From: Hyphomicrobiales bacterium
Lineage (GTDB): Bacteria; Pseudomonadota; Alphaproteobacteria; Rhizobiales; Rhizobiaceae
Assembly: GCA_900472625.1 (NCBI GenBank)
Contig: UCIT01000012.1
Coordinates: 166,036-230,035, forward strand
Direction of reading: 5' to 3'
DNA length: 64,000 nt
The notes beneath the pieces are model-generated. The model worked only from the letters and a program-made list of their open reading frames with translations, had not been told where the DNA came from and did not search any database. Positions 48,388-58,095 of this stretch are shown here, in pieces. Each line of letters starts with the position of its first letter. The stretch's first letter is position 1. Position numbers and translations under genes: made by a program.

Positions 48388-49231
48388 TCCCTTTCTGTCG
48401 GGTCTGCCCGATCCAACTGTCATCGAGGAAATCTCGTTCGAGGCAATCCTTGCTTCGATGAAGAGTAACCTCGTCGCCCGCTTCCCTTCGATCGAGCCCG
48501 TTCTCGAACTTGAAAGTAGCGCCGCTGTCAAAGTGATGCAGGTTGCCGCCTACCGCGAAATGCTGATCCGTTCGAGGATTAATTTCGCGGCCCGTGCGAA
48601 CCTCTTGGCTTATGCGACGGGGACTGACCTAGACCACGTCGGCGCCGGCGCCTCGCCGCCAGTCGAACGCATGTATCAGGAGAGCGATGACCGCTTTCGG
48701 ATCAGGATTTTCGACGCCGCCAGGGCGCGCAATACCGGGTCGTTTAGTCGATATCGCTATGTCGCGATGTCGGCCGATATTCGCGTTGCGAATGCCCAAG
48801 GTTATCGCGTTGGCCGATCGCCGATCGTCTACGTCGCTATTCTGTCAACGAATACAGACGGCACGGCCGACAATGCACTGATCGATACCGTCCAAGCGGC
48901 ATTCGACTTGCCAGAAAACAGAATGCCCAATGGCGAGGTCATGGTCCTCTCGGCTGTTACGACCGTCGTGAATGTCACGGCGGCGCTGACAATCGTTCCA
49001 GGAATGCCAAGCACGCTACGGGCCAATGCCGAGAAATCATTGCGGGACGCATGGGCAGCCGAGGGCGGCCTCGGTCGAGACCTCACTCGCGATTGGATCA
49101 AGGCGCGGCTTCAAGTTCCCGGCGTCTACTCGGTCTCTGTTCCGCAGCCGGTCGCCGACATCATCAAGCCGCCCTACGAAGCCGCAAGCCTCGGGACGGT
49201 AACGCTCACGATCGCCGGGGAGAACACTTAA
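48380..49231 (+). CDS. Baseplate protein J
   Basis: A 283-residue protein of the Baseplate_J family. ESSAAVKVMQVAAYREMLIRS and AYATGTDLDHVGAG are typical of the family's N-terminal half. The C-terminal half holds repeated small alpha/beta domains. It joins the wedges around the hub. Confidence 0.9.
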   Translation: MADPFLSGLPDPTVIEEISFEAILASMKSNLVARFPSIEPVLELESSAAVKVMQVAAYREMLIRSRINFAARANLLAYATGTDLDHVGAGASPPVERMYQESDDRFRIRIFDAARARNTGSFSRYRYVAMSADIRVANAQGYRVGRSPIVYVAILSTNTDGTADNALIDTVQAAFDLPENRMPNGEVMVLSAVTTVVNVTAALTIVPGMPSTLRANAEKSLRDAWAAEGGLGRDLTRDWIKARLQVPGVYSVSVPQPVADIIKPPYEAASLGTVTLTIAGENT

Positions 49232-49233
49232 CC

Positions 49234-51159
49234 ATGGATGTTCAGTCGCTTCATCCGCCGCGCTCAAGCTCGACTTTCCTGCGCGCGCTAGAGCAGGCGA
49301 TTGCATACGAACCGCACGTCGGCTCGGCGGTAACGGCCATTCGTGACGTAAAAGGCCACAAGCTGCCAGCTTGGCTGCAGTTCTTGCTCTATGAGTACGG
49401 TCTGATCGAACTGACGCCGTACGTCTCAAACGCTTACACTCTCCTCGACGAGGGGCGTCAGTGGCAGATAGAGCGCGACACGGTCGCCGCTATCACGCGT
49501 GGCCTCGGTTGGGTTTCTGCCCCTGGGACGATCAGTGAAGCGCCATCTCGCCGGACATGGTGGAATAGCTTTCAGATTTATCTCGACGGCCTGCCGCCTG
49601 CCGACGTGCCAAACTTGGAACGCATCGAAAAGATCGTCGAACTTTCGGCGCCTTTTCGCTCGGACTTTCGTCGCGGCGTCAACGGCTATGATGTCCCCGC
49701 GCTTGAAGGTGACTTCACCCGCCTGGACACATCGATCCTCGACCGCGAAAGCGGCGTCCGCTTCAATGGTCGCGGCCCATTGTGGTCGTTCGGCCGCGTG
49801 ACGGAATGGTCTCACGAACTAACCGAGGCCGAGGGCGTGGCGCTCGACAACTGGCAGCCGAAGGTCGCCGACTTCCTTTATTCGGTCGACTTCACCACGA
49901 TGACTGCGGTCATCGGCGAGGATGAAATCGACATCGGCGATGCGATCGAATTCTCGCGAGAAACGAAGAAGTGGCATCACAATCTTGCCGGCGAGTGGAT
50001 TGAATTCGACGTTGACGAGATTGCATCGACCGACGCCGGCGCCCTGATCGAAGTCGCCGGCGACCGGCTCTGCGAGTTCAAACCGCAGGTCAATCGCCTC
50101 GAAGATGCCGACGCTGCAACGGTAACGTTGATTGGCGTCGACGATCCGCTCGGCGGCGACGAGGCGATCAGGGTCTTATTTGAGGGGAGCGCCGGCCGGG
50201 TTTTCTTGGTTGCGGCCGAAGGGCTTGAAACAGGATCGACCTATTCCGTGTCTTTCTTCGCGCGCCTCGTCAGTTCGACGGGGCTCGCCGCAGGGGGTGG
50301 CGATGCCGGGCTGCAGGACTTCTTCGGGCAACTTGTCGTCGGCCAATGGGTCCGGGTCGAAGGGGTGCCTTTTACCGCTGGCGAAATAGTCGGCCAGTGG
50401 CTCGACCTGACGCTGACGACGCCAGGCGCAACGCTTGTCGTCGACCTCTTCGGCTTTCAGATCGAGCACGGCGCCAAAGTGACATCGCCGATAGTTGGCG
50501 ATGACATTACCGGACATAGAGCGGCCGACGTTCTTTCGTTGATCCTGCCTGCCGGTCAAAACAACATCGTCGTGAACTTCGACGACGGGACAAGTCAGTC
50601 ATATCTTCGGGCGGTCGGGCCGTTCACGCTTTTGCCCGGCCAGTTGAACCGGCCACTCTTGCTGCAGGTCAGCAACGCAGCGGCCACCACATGGAAGAGC
50701 ATGTCGTTCCCTTGGACCGACGCAACCTTTCCATGGGCCTCCGACGCCAAGTCGCAGCGGCAAATTGCCCTTGCCAGTTGGTTCGAGGGTCGCGCCGGGT
50801 ACGTCGCCTTTCGGGACGGCTCCGGTCAGGTGGTCGGCTATCGCCGAACGCGTGTCGCGCGGCAGGTCGACCCGGGCTTTGCCGGTCAGTTTGTCTTTTT
50901 CGGCTCGAAGTATGCGGCGTCCCCGACCGGACGATCGATCATCGTCGAGGCAATGACCGACGCCGGCAACGGCGCGGGGCAAGAGGCGAAGGCGGCCGAC
51001 ATTGTCTTTGGCGGGCAACTGGCGGACGGCGTCAAGCCAGGGCGTCTATGGCTCGCCCCCGGGGAGCTATCGGGCGGCGTTCACATCGCCGTTCAGTCAA
51101 TCAACATCCCGCTTCGCGCGACCGTGCGCGAACGGCTGAAAATCCTTCTGAGGTTCTAA
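49234..51159 (+). CDS. Tail protein I-like N-terminus with long C-terminal extension
   Basis: A 641-residue protein. The first about 120 residues (RALEQAIAYEPHV, LPAWLQFLLYEYGL, ITRGLGWV) match P2 gpI. From about 290 there is a jelly-roll-like region (GSTYSVSFFARL, WVRVEGVPFTAGEIVGQW) seen in carbohydrate-binding tail proteins, and a further C-terminal domain. The extension may attach fibres or bind surface sugars. The ATG at 49234 starts two bases after the gpJ stop. Confidence 0.8.
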   Translation: MDVQSLHPPRSSSTFLRALEQAIAYEPHVGSAVTAIRDVKGHKLPAWLQFLLYEYGLIELTPYVSNAYTLLDEGRQWQIERDTVAAITRGLGWVSAPGTISEAPSRRTWWNSFQIYLDGLPPADVPNLERIEKIVELSAPFRSDFRRGVNGYDVPALEGDFTRLDTSILDRESGVRFNGRGPLWSFGRVTEWSHELTEAEGVALDNWQPKVADFLYSVDFTTMTAVIGEDEIDIGDAIEFSRETKKWHHNLAGEWIEFDVDEIASTDAGALIEVAGDRLCEFKPQVNRLEDADAATVTLIGVDDPLGGDEAIRVLFEGSAGRVFLVAAEGLETGSTYSVSFFARLVSSTGLAAGGGDAGLQDFFGQLVVGQWVRVEGVPFTAGEIVGQWLDLTLTTPGATLVVDLFGFQIEHGAKVTSPIVGDDITGHRAADVLSLILPAGQNNIVVNFDDGTSQSYLRAVGPFTLLPGQLNRPLLLQVSNAAATTWKSMSFPWTDATFPWASDAKSQRQIALASWFEGRAGYVAFRDGSGQVVGYRRTRVARQVDPGFAGQFVFFGSKYAASPTGRSIIVEAMTDAGNGAGQEAKAADIVFGGQLADGVKPGRLWLAPGELSGGVHIAVQSINIPLRATVRERLKILLRF

Positions 51160-54100
51160 ATGGCTTACGAGCATAAGAGCGGCATTCCTAACGCCTATGA
51201 CCGGGCCGAAGGACATCCCGAATGGCAGGGGCTTGTCTTCTCGGACAAGTTTATCCAGTCGGGCGAACTGAACGAAGCGCAGACAGTCATCCGCGGGCGA
51301 CACAACCGCCTCGGTCGCCTGATTGCTAAGGACGGCGACAGGGTCGAAGGCGCTGCGGCGGTCGTCACGCCGGAGGATGCCGAAGAGCCTGTCGTCGCGC
51401 AGGTGATCCTCACGCCCGGCCGCATCTATGTCGGCGGCGATGTTCTGCCGGTTGCTGCTCTCGTCCTCGACGACGTGCCGCTGACCGGGCTCGTCGAAAT
51501 CGGCGTTCGCGTCGTGACGAGCTACATCGACAGCGAGGACGATCCGTCTCTTCTCGGTCTCGTCGACGGTTCGATCTCTCAGGGGGAGCCCGGCGCAGCG
51601 AGAGAAATCGCTTCTATCACGTGGGCTCTGCGGACCGACGACGGCGAAGGCGACTTCGTTCCTGTCTACCTGATGCAGGACGGCACGATCATCGATCAGA
51701 CGCCGCCGCCCTCGCTCGACGGTATCAACGCGGTCGTGGCGGCGTACGATCGCGGCGCGCACGGCAGCTACATTGTGAGCGGCTGCAGGGTGACCGCCCT
51801 CGGCAAGCTCGACAACTCTCAGGTCTTTTCGATCGAGGAGGGCGAGGCGAATATCAACGGGTTCAAGCGGACCCGCCTTAATTCGCTACGCGTCACCCAC
51901 GTCGAGGACTTCGATGTCGAGGAGGTCGCCGGCGAGCCGCACACATGGCCGGGCGGCGCGACGGTCACGTTCTTGACCAACCGCAAGCCGATCGCCGCGA
52001 TCAACTCGGTCTTGGTCACGAAGGAAGTGACCGCCACGATCACCCGCGGCTCTGTGGCTGGCGGCGCTGATGCGCTGCCGAACAACAGCGTCAGTTCGAT
52101 CATCGAGGTCAAACAGGGGGCAACGACATTCGTCGCGGGGACGAGCTACGTCAGGACCGGCGACACTGTCGATTGGTCGCCTGCAGGGCCGGAACCGGCA
52201 ACGACATCGAGCTACACGGTCAAGTATCAGTATCTCGCGCTCGTCACTCCGGACAGTTCGACGGACACCTCGATCACAGTTTCGGGCGGGGTCACCGGCG
52301 CGCTTGTCGTCATCGGCTATGACTTCAAACTGCCGCGGATCGATCAGCTTTGCTTGAACCAGAACGGTTTCGCAGAGTACATCAAGGGCGTATCCGCCCG
52401 CGATAACCCGCTGCCGCCGATCGTTCCTGCGAACCTGCTCGCGCTTGCCGAAATCAACAACTCATGGGGCGACCGGCCGGCGGTCACCAACAGCGGTATC
52501 CGCTCGGTTCCCTATGCTGAAATGTGGCGGGTGTTCAATCGCGTCTTCGATCATGAACGCTTGCTGCAATTAGAGCGTCTTAAAAGCGGGATCGATCAGC
52601 GCGAGCCGACCGCGAAGAAGGGGCTCTTCGTCGATCCGTTCACCTCCGATTTTTATCGGGATGTCGGAGAGGCGCAGACCGCAGCGATCGGCGAAGGCGT
52701 GATGCAGCTTGCTATCACGCCGACATTCTACACGACGACGCTGATCCAGCCCGTCATGCTCGATTGGACCGAAGAGGTCATAATCGCGCAGGAACTGTCG
52801 ACGAACTGCATGAAGATCAACCCGTATCAGAACTTCGTTCCGATGCCGGCGGCGATGACGCTGACGCCCTCAGTCGACTTTTGGGTCGAGCAGCAAACGC
52901 AATGGACCTCGCCGCAAACGCTGGAATTCAACCGCGGCGTACGGTCGGACAACGGCCCGCTCGTCGTGTCGTCGAGTTCAACGAGCGTCGTCGACAGCAG
53001 AGAAGAGCAGGCGGAATTCCTCCGGCCTATCGCTGTCGCCTTCACCATCGACGGCCTTGGGGCGGGGGAAATCCTCAAGACCCTGACCTTCGACGGCGTC
53101 AGCGTTAAGCCACCCGGGACGCAGACGGCGAACGGGGAGGGCATCATCACCGGATCGTTCACGATCCCGTCGAACATGCCGGCAGGGACGAAAAGGATCG
53201 TCGCCGAGGGCATGGGCGGAACGATGGCGTATGCGTCCTTCACAGGCGCAGGCATCATCGAGATTTCAGTCATGCGACAGACGACAACAATTGAGCGTTG
53301 GACCCGCCCGACGGTGACGACGAGTGTCAGGTCGTCGATCGGCAACTCGGGGAACAACAGCAACGGCGGAACGGGCGGGGCGTCAAAGAGTGACCCGCTT
53401 GCTCAGACCTTCACGCCGCCGGAACCTCGCCAAGTAGTCGGCGTCGACATCCGGCTTTGCAAGATCGGTTCGGAGGCGAACAGCCTTCTTGTCCATCAAG
53501 TGACGGTCGAGACCGGCTTCCCTACCGAGGAAGTCTATGCCGAAGCCTTTGTTTCAATGATCGGCGCCGCGGTCGGATGGAAGTCCGCCCGCTACAGCCT
53601 ACCTGTCCTGACCCTGGACGACCGTGCGAGCGCGATCGTCGTCAAAACGGACGATGCCGAGCATTCCCTGTCGATCGCGTCTCTCGGCGCGTTCGACGCG
53701 GATCGGCAGAGTTACGTCGGACAGCAGCCTTACACGACGGGCGTCCTGCTCTCGTCGTCGAACGCTCAAACGTGGACGGCGCATCAGAACGATGACTTGG
53801 CTTTCCGCATCATCGCGGCGAAGTTCACGTCGTTGACGAAGGTCGTCCCTCTTGGGTCGTTCAACATCGTCAACGCGTCCGACCTGCAGGTCAGGGCGGA
53901 CGTTGAAATCCCGTCGTCGGATTGCAGCGTCATCTTCGAAGTTGTCCGCGCAAGTGGGGCAGTTATTCAGTTGCTGCCGTATCAGGTCGTTCAGCTTTCC
54001 GATTTCGTCACGGAAACGGTTCAGCTTCGCGCGGTCCTGCGAGGGACGGAAAAGCTGTCTCCGATCCTGTATGCCCCGGTTCTTTTCATCGCGGGCAGGA

Positions 54101-54402
54101 TCGAGACGGCAGGGACGTACATCTGCCGGGCTTTCAACCTGGGAACCGCCGTCAAGCTGACGAGCTATTTCAAGGCGAAGCTGCCGACGGGTGCGACCGT
54201 CAACATGCAATACGACAAGGCTGACGATAACTGGCAAGCGCTGCCGCTTATCGCGACCGAGCAATTGTCCGATGCAGGTTGGGTCGAGCAGAAACGCGAG
54301 GCAACCGGAATTTCCGCAACGCAAGGCCGCATCAAGATCACGATCACAGGCGGGCCAGGCGCCCGACCTATGCTCGGCGACCTCGGCGCGGCGATTATGT
54401 AA
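51160..54402 (+). CDS. DUF4815-domain tail protein
   Basis: A 1080-residue protein. The start MAYEHKSGIPNAYDR, the GELNEAQTVIRGRHNRLG segment and the long middle with FDHERLLQLERLKSGIDQ and NPYQNFVPMPA match DUF4815-containing phage tail proteins. The rest is beta-rich, with a Ser/Asn/Gly-rich linker near 730. Probably part of the baseplate or fibre network. Begins directly after the gpI-like stop. Confidence 0.8.
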   Translation: MAYEHKSGIPNAYDRAEGHPEWQGLVFSDKFIQSGELNEAQTVIRGRHNRLGRLIAKDGDRVEGAAAVVTPEDAEEPVVAQVILTPGRIYVGGDVLPVAALVLDDVPLTGLVEIGVRVVTSYIDSEDDPSLLGLVDGSISQGEPGAAREIASITWALRTDDGEGDFVPVYLMQDGTIIDQTPPPSLDGINAVVAAYDRGAHGSYIVSGCRVTALGKLDNSQVFSIEEGEANINGFKRTRLNSLRVTHVEDFDVEEVAGEPHTWPGGATVTFLTNRKPIAAINSVLVTKEVTATITRGSVAGGADALPNNSVSSIIEVKQGATTFVAGTSYVRTGDTVDWSPAGPEPATTSSYTVKYQYLALVTPDSSTDTSITVSGGVTGALVVIGYDFKLPRIDQLCLNQNGFAEYIKGVSARDNPLPPIVPANLLALAEINNSWGDRPAVTNSGIRSVPYAEMWRVFNRVFDHERLLQLERLKSGIDQREPTAKKGLFVDPFTSDFYRDVGEAQTAAIGEGVMQLAITPTFYTTTLIQPVMLDWTEEVIIAQELSTNCMKINPYQNFVPMPAAMTLTPSVDFWVEQQTQWTSPQTLEFNRGVRSDNGPLVVSSSSTSVVDSREEQAEFLRPIAVAFTIDGLGAGEILKTLTFDGVSVKPPGTQTANGEGIITGSFTIPSNMPAGTKRIVAEGMGGTMAYASFTGAGIIEISVMRQTTTIERWTRPTVTTSVRSSIGNSGNNSNGGTGGASKSDPLAQTFTPPEPRQVVGVDIRLCKIGSEANSLLVHQVTVETGFPTEEVYAEAFVSMIGAAVGWKSARYSLPVLTLDDRASAIVVKTDDAEHSLSIASLGAFDADRQSYVGQQPYTTGVLLSSSNAQTWTAHQNDDLAFRIIAAKFTSLTKVVPLGSFNIVNASDLQVRADVEIPSSDCSVIFEVVRASGAVIQLLPYQVVQLSDFVTETVQLRAVLRGTEKLSPILYAPVLFIAGRIETAGTYICRAFNLGTAVKLTSYFKAKLPTGATVNMQYDKADDNWQALPLIATEQLSDAGWVEQKREATGISATQGRIKITITGGPGARPMLGDLGAAIM

Positions 54403-54413
54403 GGGGCCTTGTA

Positions 54414-55385
54414 ATGGCGGACACCATCAATCGGGGTTATCCGAAGCCGGTCGTTTCCCATCTGGTCAGCGAGGACGTGCTTCTGCTTATGCAGACGTTC
54501 GACCTCGTCGACGCAGATATCGGGTCGATCCTGCTCGCACTGAACGGAAAGGCTGCGGTCGGCCATACGCACGGTATGGACGACATTTCAGGGCTGACCA
54601 ATGCCCTCGAAGGGAAAGCCCCGGTCGGGCATACCCACGCGTTCGACAGCATCGAGGGCGTGAGCGGCACCGCTTCCGCCCCCGACGGATATGTATTGGC
54701 GAAAGTCGCCGGGATTTGGGTTCCTCAAAGCCCGGCGTCGTTGCTCGGGGCTCACAAGCATTCGATCGACGACATCACCAATCTGCAGAGTGCGCTTAAC
54801 AGCAAGCTTGACGCCGCGAACCTAGCGACACTTTCGCTAAAGTCGGCGATCGCGGACGCTGACACCTTCATCGGCTTGGATAGCGTAGCGCAGAACGCAC
54901 CGAAGCGGTATTCGTGGGCCGCGATTAAGAACGGGCTAAAAAGCGTCTTCGATGCCATCTACGCCCCGATAAATCACGGGCATGCGATGAGCGCCATATC
55001 AGGCCTCGTCGAGGCGCTTGCTGCGAAGGCGGCGCTCAATGCGCTGCCGATTACCAAGTCCTTTGACAGCGGTCAGCAAGCGATCACGTCAGGCGCGTTC
55101 TTGGCAATCCCGCATAACCTCGGGGTCAAGCCGAAGATTGTTCAGATCGCCATCGCGTGCGTTGCCAACGAGGCTGAATATGTAGCGGCTACCGACGAGA
55201 TACCTATCCCGTTCGGTCCGCTGATGGCGGCCGACCGTGGGGTGACCATCAACCCGGACGAGACGAACATCAACCTTCGGTACGGCGCGAACGCGAATGT
55301 CATGTACGCCATGAGCAAGAGCACCGGCCAGGGCGTCGCGCTTACGAACGCCAAATGGCGACTGATCGTTCGCGCATTCGCCTAA
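54414..55385 (+). CDS. Tail fibre-like protein with HxH repeats
   Basis: A 323-residue protein. Four segments of the type GHTHGMDDISGLTNAL, GHTHAFDSIEG, GAHKHSIDDITNLQSALNSK and GHAMSAISGL are tail-fibre repeats that fold as trimeric stalks. The C-terminal 100 residues form a globular tip (IVQIAIACV, NINLRYGANANVMYAMS). The tip would touch the cell surface. Confidence 0.82.
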   Translation: MADTINRGYPKPVVSHLVSEDVLLLMQTFDLVDADIGSILLALNGKAAVGHTHGMDDISGLTNALEGKAPVGHTHAFDSIEGVSGTASAPDGYVLAKVAGIWVPQSPASLLGAHKHSIDDITNLQSALNSKLDAANLATLSLKSAIADADTFIGLDSVAQNAPKRYSWAAIKNGLKSVFDAIYAPINHGHAMSAISGLVEALAAKAALNALPITKSFDSGQQAITSGAFLAIPHNLGVKPKIVQIAIACVANEAEYVAATDEIPIPFGPLMAADRGVTINPDETNINLRYGANANVMYAMSKSTGQGVALTNAKWRLIVRAFA

Positions 55386-55425
55386 CAGACTGGCGCCCGG
55401 CAATGCAGCCGGTCGTTTAGAAGCC

Positions 55426-55447
55426 GCCGCCGCAAGGCGGCATTTTT
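55426..55447 (+). terminator. Intrinsic terminator after fibre gene
   Basis: GCCGCC, a GCAA tetraloop and GGCGGC (55426-55441) followed by ATTTTTG. It ends the baseplate/fibre transcript before the sheath gene. Confidence 0.8.
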
Positions 55448-55471
55448 GTTTCCAAACATAGGAGATAGTCG

Positions 55472-56953
55472 ATGTCCGATCCCACATTCGGCATTGCAAT
55501 CACGCGGCTTGATAACGAGCCGCGCCCGGCGGTCGCATCCGATTTGTCGGTGATCGGTCTTGTCGGCACTGCCCCAGGCGCGAACCCCTCGGTCTTCCCG
55601 CTGAACGATCCGGTCATGATCTATTCGAACGATGCCTCTTGGCTTCTTGCCCTTGGCCTGACCGGCTCGCTCGTTGCGCAGATCGACCTTATCAATGCGC
55701 AGCTTGGCGAACTGCAGGCTGCGGCGCAGATCGTCATTGTCCGCGTTGAAGAAGGTGACGACGATTTCGAGACGATCGAAAACATCGTCGGCAACAGCAG
55801 CCTGAAATCAGGGATGCATGCGCTGCGGGTGTCCGGCCCGAAGAACGGCGTCGTCCCCCGACTGATCGCCTTCCCAGGCTACACCCATCAGCGGAAGACG
55901 GGTATCAGCGCGGTTACAGTCAACAACCCGGGCTCGGCTTATACGTCCGCACCTGTCGTTGCCTTCACGGGTGGCGGCGGTTCCGGCGCTGCCGGCGTCG
56001 CAGTGTTGGGGACGGGCGCTAACGCCGGAAAGGTCGTCGGTATCACGATTACCAATCCGGGCGAGGGCTATACGTCTGCGCCTACCATCGGTCTTACGGG
56101 CGGTGCTGGTTCTGGCGCCGCGGCGACCGCAGCAATTGCCGATCTGGCGAACGCCGTCTGCGCCTCGGCGCCGACGTTGCTGAACGCGCTGCTCGCACAT
56201 GCCGTCGTGTCCGGCCCGGGAACGACGCAAATCGCCTACAACGATTGGCGCGAAACCCTGAACTCGGAACGCCTGATCCCGCTCGAAACGTGGGTCAAGG
56301 TGGGGACGGACGGCGACGTTGTCGACGGCGTCGGCGTGGTCCTCGGCATTGCCGTGCGTCGCGATCATGAGAAGAATGGACTGCCGTTCTGGTCGTGGGC
56401 CAATCAGCCCGTTTACGGGATTGTCGGCCCGAACCGCTACATCGACTTTTCGCTGACCGACGGCTCGACCGAAGGGCAGCAAATCCTCGCGCAGAACGGC
56501 GGCATCATCCTCCGCGGCGAGGCAGGGGTCGAAACGTCGATCTCTTCGGGCGGGTTCATGTATGTCGGCACGGATAACGCCGGCGATGATGAGAACTGGC
56601 GTTTCTACAACACGACGCGCGGTCGGGATTACATCCACCTGATGTTCCTGAAAACGCTTCGGTCGTTCCTCGGTCGGTTCAACATCACGGCGCAGACCAT
56701 CGAAAGCATCGTTCAGACGATGAAGGTCTCGCTGCGCGACCTGCAGGCCGACGACGCAATCCTCGGCTACACGGTCGGATTTGAGGGAGGCCAGAACAGC
56801 GCCGAACAGCTTCGGCTCGGTCGCTTCGTCGTGACCTTCAAGGCCGAAGAGGCGCCGGTTCTCCGGTATCTCGGCATTCGGTCTGCCAAGTATCGGCCGG
56901 CCCTCGATGCGCTTCTGAGCGATCTTCTCGTTCAGCTTGACGCGAACGTCTGA
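55472..56953 (+). CDS. Tail sheath protein
   Basis: A 493-residue contractile sheath protein (P2 FI family). Landmarks: TRLDNEPRPAVASDLSVIGLVGTAP, MHALRVSGPK, RDYIHLMFLKTLRSFLGRFN and the C-terminal QLDANV. Between about 150 and 230 there is an insertion with two NPG.(A/G)YTSAP...(F/L)TGG.GSGAA repeats. Such Gly-rich repeats occur as surface inserts in phage proteins. GGAGATAG precedes the ATG. Confidence 0.93.
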   Translation: MSDPTFGIAITRLDNEPRPAVASDLSVIGLVGTAPGANPSVFPLNDPVMIYSNDASWLLALGLTGSLVAQIDLINAQLGELQAAAQIVIVRVEEGDDDFETIENIVGNSSLKSGMHALRVSGPKNGVVPRLIAFPGYTHQRKTGISAVTVNNPGSAYTSAPVVAFTGGGGSGAAGVAVLGTGANAGKVVGITITNPGEGYTSAPTIGLTGGAGSGAAATAAIADLANAVCASAPTLLNALLAHAVVSGPGTTQIAYNDWRETLNSERLIPLETWVKVGTDGDVVDGVGVVLGIAVRRDHEKNGLPFWSWANQPVYGIVGPNRYIDFSLTDGSTEGQQILAQNGGIILRGEAGVETSISSGGFMYVGTDNAGDDENWRFYNTTRGRDYIHLMFLKTLRSFLGRFNITAQTIESIVQTMKVSLRDLQADDAILGYTVGFEGGQNSAEQLRLGRFVVTFKAEEAPVLRYLGIRSAKYRPALDALLSDLLVQLDANV

Positions 56954-56979
56954 AACCTCGATCGGAAAGGTCAAATAGA

Positions 56980-57513
56980 ATGAGCAGCACTTTCTTTCTG
57001 ATGGAGGCCGTGAACCTGTTTTGCGGGACGGCCGACCCCACGAAGGGCAAGCATCTCACGCTTGCCGAATTGAAGCTTCCCGACCTGCAGGCGATCTATG
57101 CAGATCACCACGCTGGCGGCGCACCGTTCGCGACCGAGCATGAAGTCGGCTTCGAGAAGCTTGAACCCACGTTTAAGCTTAACGGCGTCGACCCCGACCT
57201 CTTGGTCGAGTTCGGCCTCGGGTCGAGGTATCGGAACGTCTTTACCGCGTACTCGGTCGTCCGCGATCAGCGGTCGGGCAAAGCGATCGAGACGAAGGCG
57301 ATTATCGAAGCGCGCCTCGGCCGCGTCGCGCCGGATGCTTTCCAGCGTGGCGAAATGCACGGCCACGAATACGCGATGAACTCCGTCATCCACTACGAGT
57401 ATTGGTTCGACGGAAAAGAAAAAATCGCCTGGGATCACTTCACGTCGGTTTGGCGCGTCGACGGCGTAGATCAGAACGCCGACGAAAACCGCATCCTGCG
57501 CATCAACGGTTGA
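56980..57513 (+). CDS. Major tail tube protein
   Basis: A 177-residue tube protein (P2 FII family). MEAVNLFCGTADPTKGKHLTL, HEVGFEKLEPTFKLNG and HYEYWFDGKEKIAWDHF are typical. It polymerises inside the sheath. Located 26 bp after the sheath gene, followed by a strong terminator. Confidence 0.92.
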   Translation: MSSTFFLMEAVNLFCGTADPTKGKHLTLAELKLPDLQAIYADHHAGGAPFATEHEVGFEKLEPTFKLNGVDPDLLVEFGLGSRYRNVFTAYSVVRDQRSGKAIETKAIIEARLGRVAPDAFQRGEMHGHEYAMNSVIHYEYWFDGKEKIAWDHFTSVWRVDGVDQNADENRILRING

Positions 57514-57571
57514 TCGCTTCGCCCTCGGGCAGAAGGTCGACCCCGATCAGCCGAAAACGATCGGAAGCATC

Positions 57572-57602
57572 GCCCGCCGGGTTATCCCCGGCGGGCTTTT
57601 TT
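57572..57602 (+). terminator. Intrinsic terminator after tail tube gene
   Basis: GCCCGCCGGG (57572-57581), short TTATC loop, CCCGGCGGGC (57587-57596), then six Ts. It lets sheath and tube mRNA exceed that of the chaperone and tape-measure genes. Confidence 0.9.
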
Positions 57603-57624
57603 GTCGTAACAAGGAAACTCGAAA

Positions 57625-57930
57625 ATGTCCGCCGAAACCAACGTCCTGCCCGTATGGGCCGAAATCAAACACCCGCTGATCTTCCCCGTCGGCGACCTTA
57701 AGGAACTGACCTTCCGCGAGCCAAACGGCGAAGCCCTCGAAGCGATCGAAGACCTCGGGGTAGAGGACGGCAAGGCCCCAACGGTTCGCCAAACGATCGG
57801 TATCATCTCCGCGCTCTCGGGAGTTCCTGTCGAGACGATCCGCAAATTCAATCAGCGTGACATCGAGGGGGCTGCGAACGCATGCGTCCCTTTGCTTGGG
57901 GCAGAACCCGCAAAGCCCGGATCGATCTAG
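57625..57930 (+). CDS. Tail assembly chaperone (gpE-like)
   Basis: A 101-residue protein of the phage tail assembly family. PVGDLKELTFREPNGEAL and VRQTIGIISALSGVP are typical. It lies between tube and tape-measure genes. A CCCTTTG slippery heptamer at 57888-57894 sits in frame 12 codons before its stop, and the next gene follows in the -1 frame, as in the P2 E/E+E' pair. Confidence 0.88.
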   Translation: MSAETNVLPVWAEIKHPLIFPVGDLKELTFREPNGEALEAIEDLGVEDGKAPTVRQTIGIISALSGVPVETIRKFNQRDIEGAANACVPLLGAEPAKPGSI

Positions 57931-58094
57931 TTACCGAGCTTGCCCGGGTATGGGGACGGGAAGGGGACCGGATCGTCGCCACTGTCGCGGCGATCCTGAA
58001 TACGCCTTTCCCCGACTGCCGCCTGACGCCGATAGGTCTTCTCCTCCGCATGCACGTGCAGGCGAGGCAGATCGCGAAACAGAGAAGGGGCTGA
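57882..58094 (+). CDS. Tail chaperone extension (gpE'-like)
   Basis: A 70-codon frame whose product (RPFAWGRTRKARIDLVTELARV and TPIGLLLRMHVQARQ) resembles E'-type extensions. It overlaps the gpE-like gene by 49 bp in the -1 frame. It is probably made mainly as a frameshift fusion; an ATG at 57882 could also start it alone. It ends one base before the tape measure. Confidence 0.75.
   Translation: MRPFAWGRTRKARIDLVTELARVWGREGDRIVATVAAILNTPFPDCRLTPIGLLLRMHVQARQIAKQRRG
57888..57894 (+). other. Candidate -1 ribosomal frameshift site
   Basis: C CCT TTG reads in the gpE-like frame as X XXY YYZ, a canonical -1 slippery heptamer (re-pairing as CCC TTT). The frame entered is that of 57882-58094. A fused protein of about 158 residues would result. 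Confidence 0.65.
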
Positions 58095-58095
58095 C

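Noticed and set aside
55808..56974. 388-codon minus-strand frame opposite the sheath gene
   Set aside because: Shadow of the sheath gene in GC-rich DNA.
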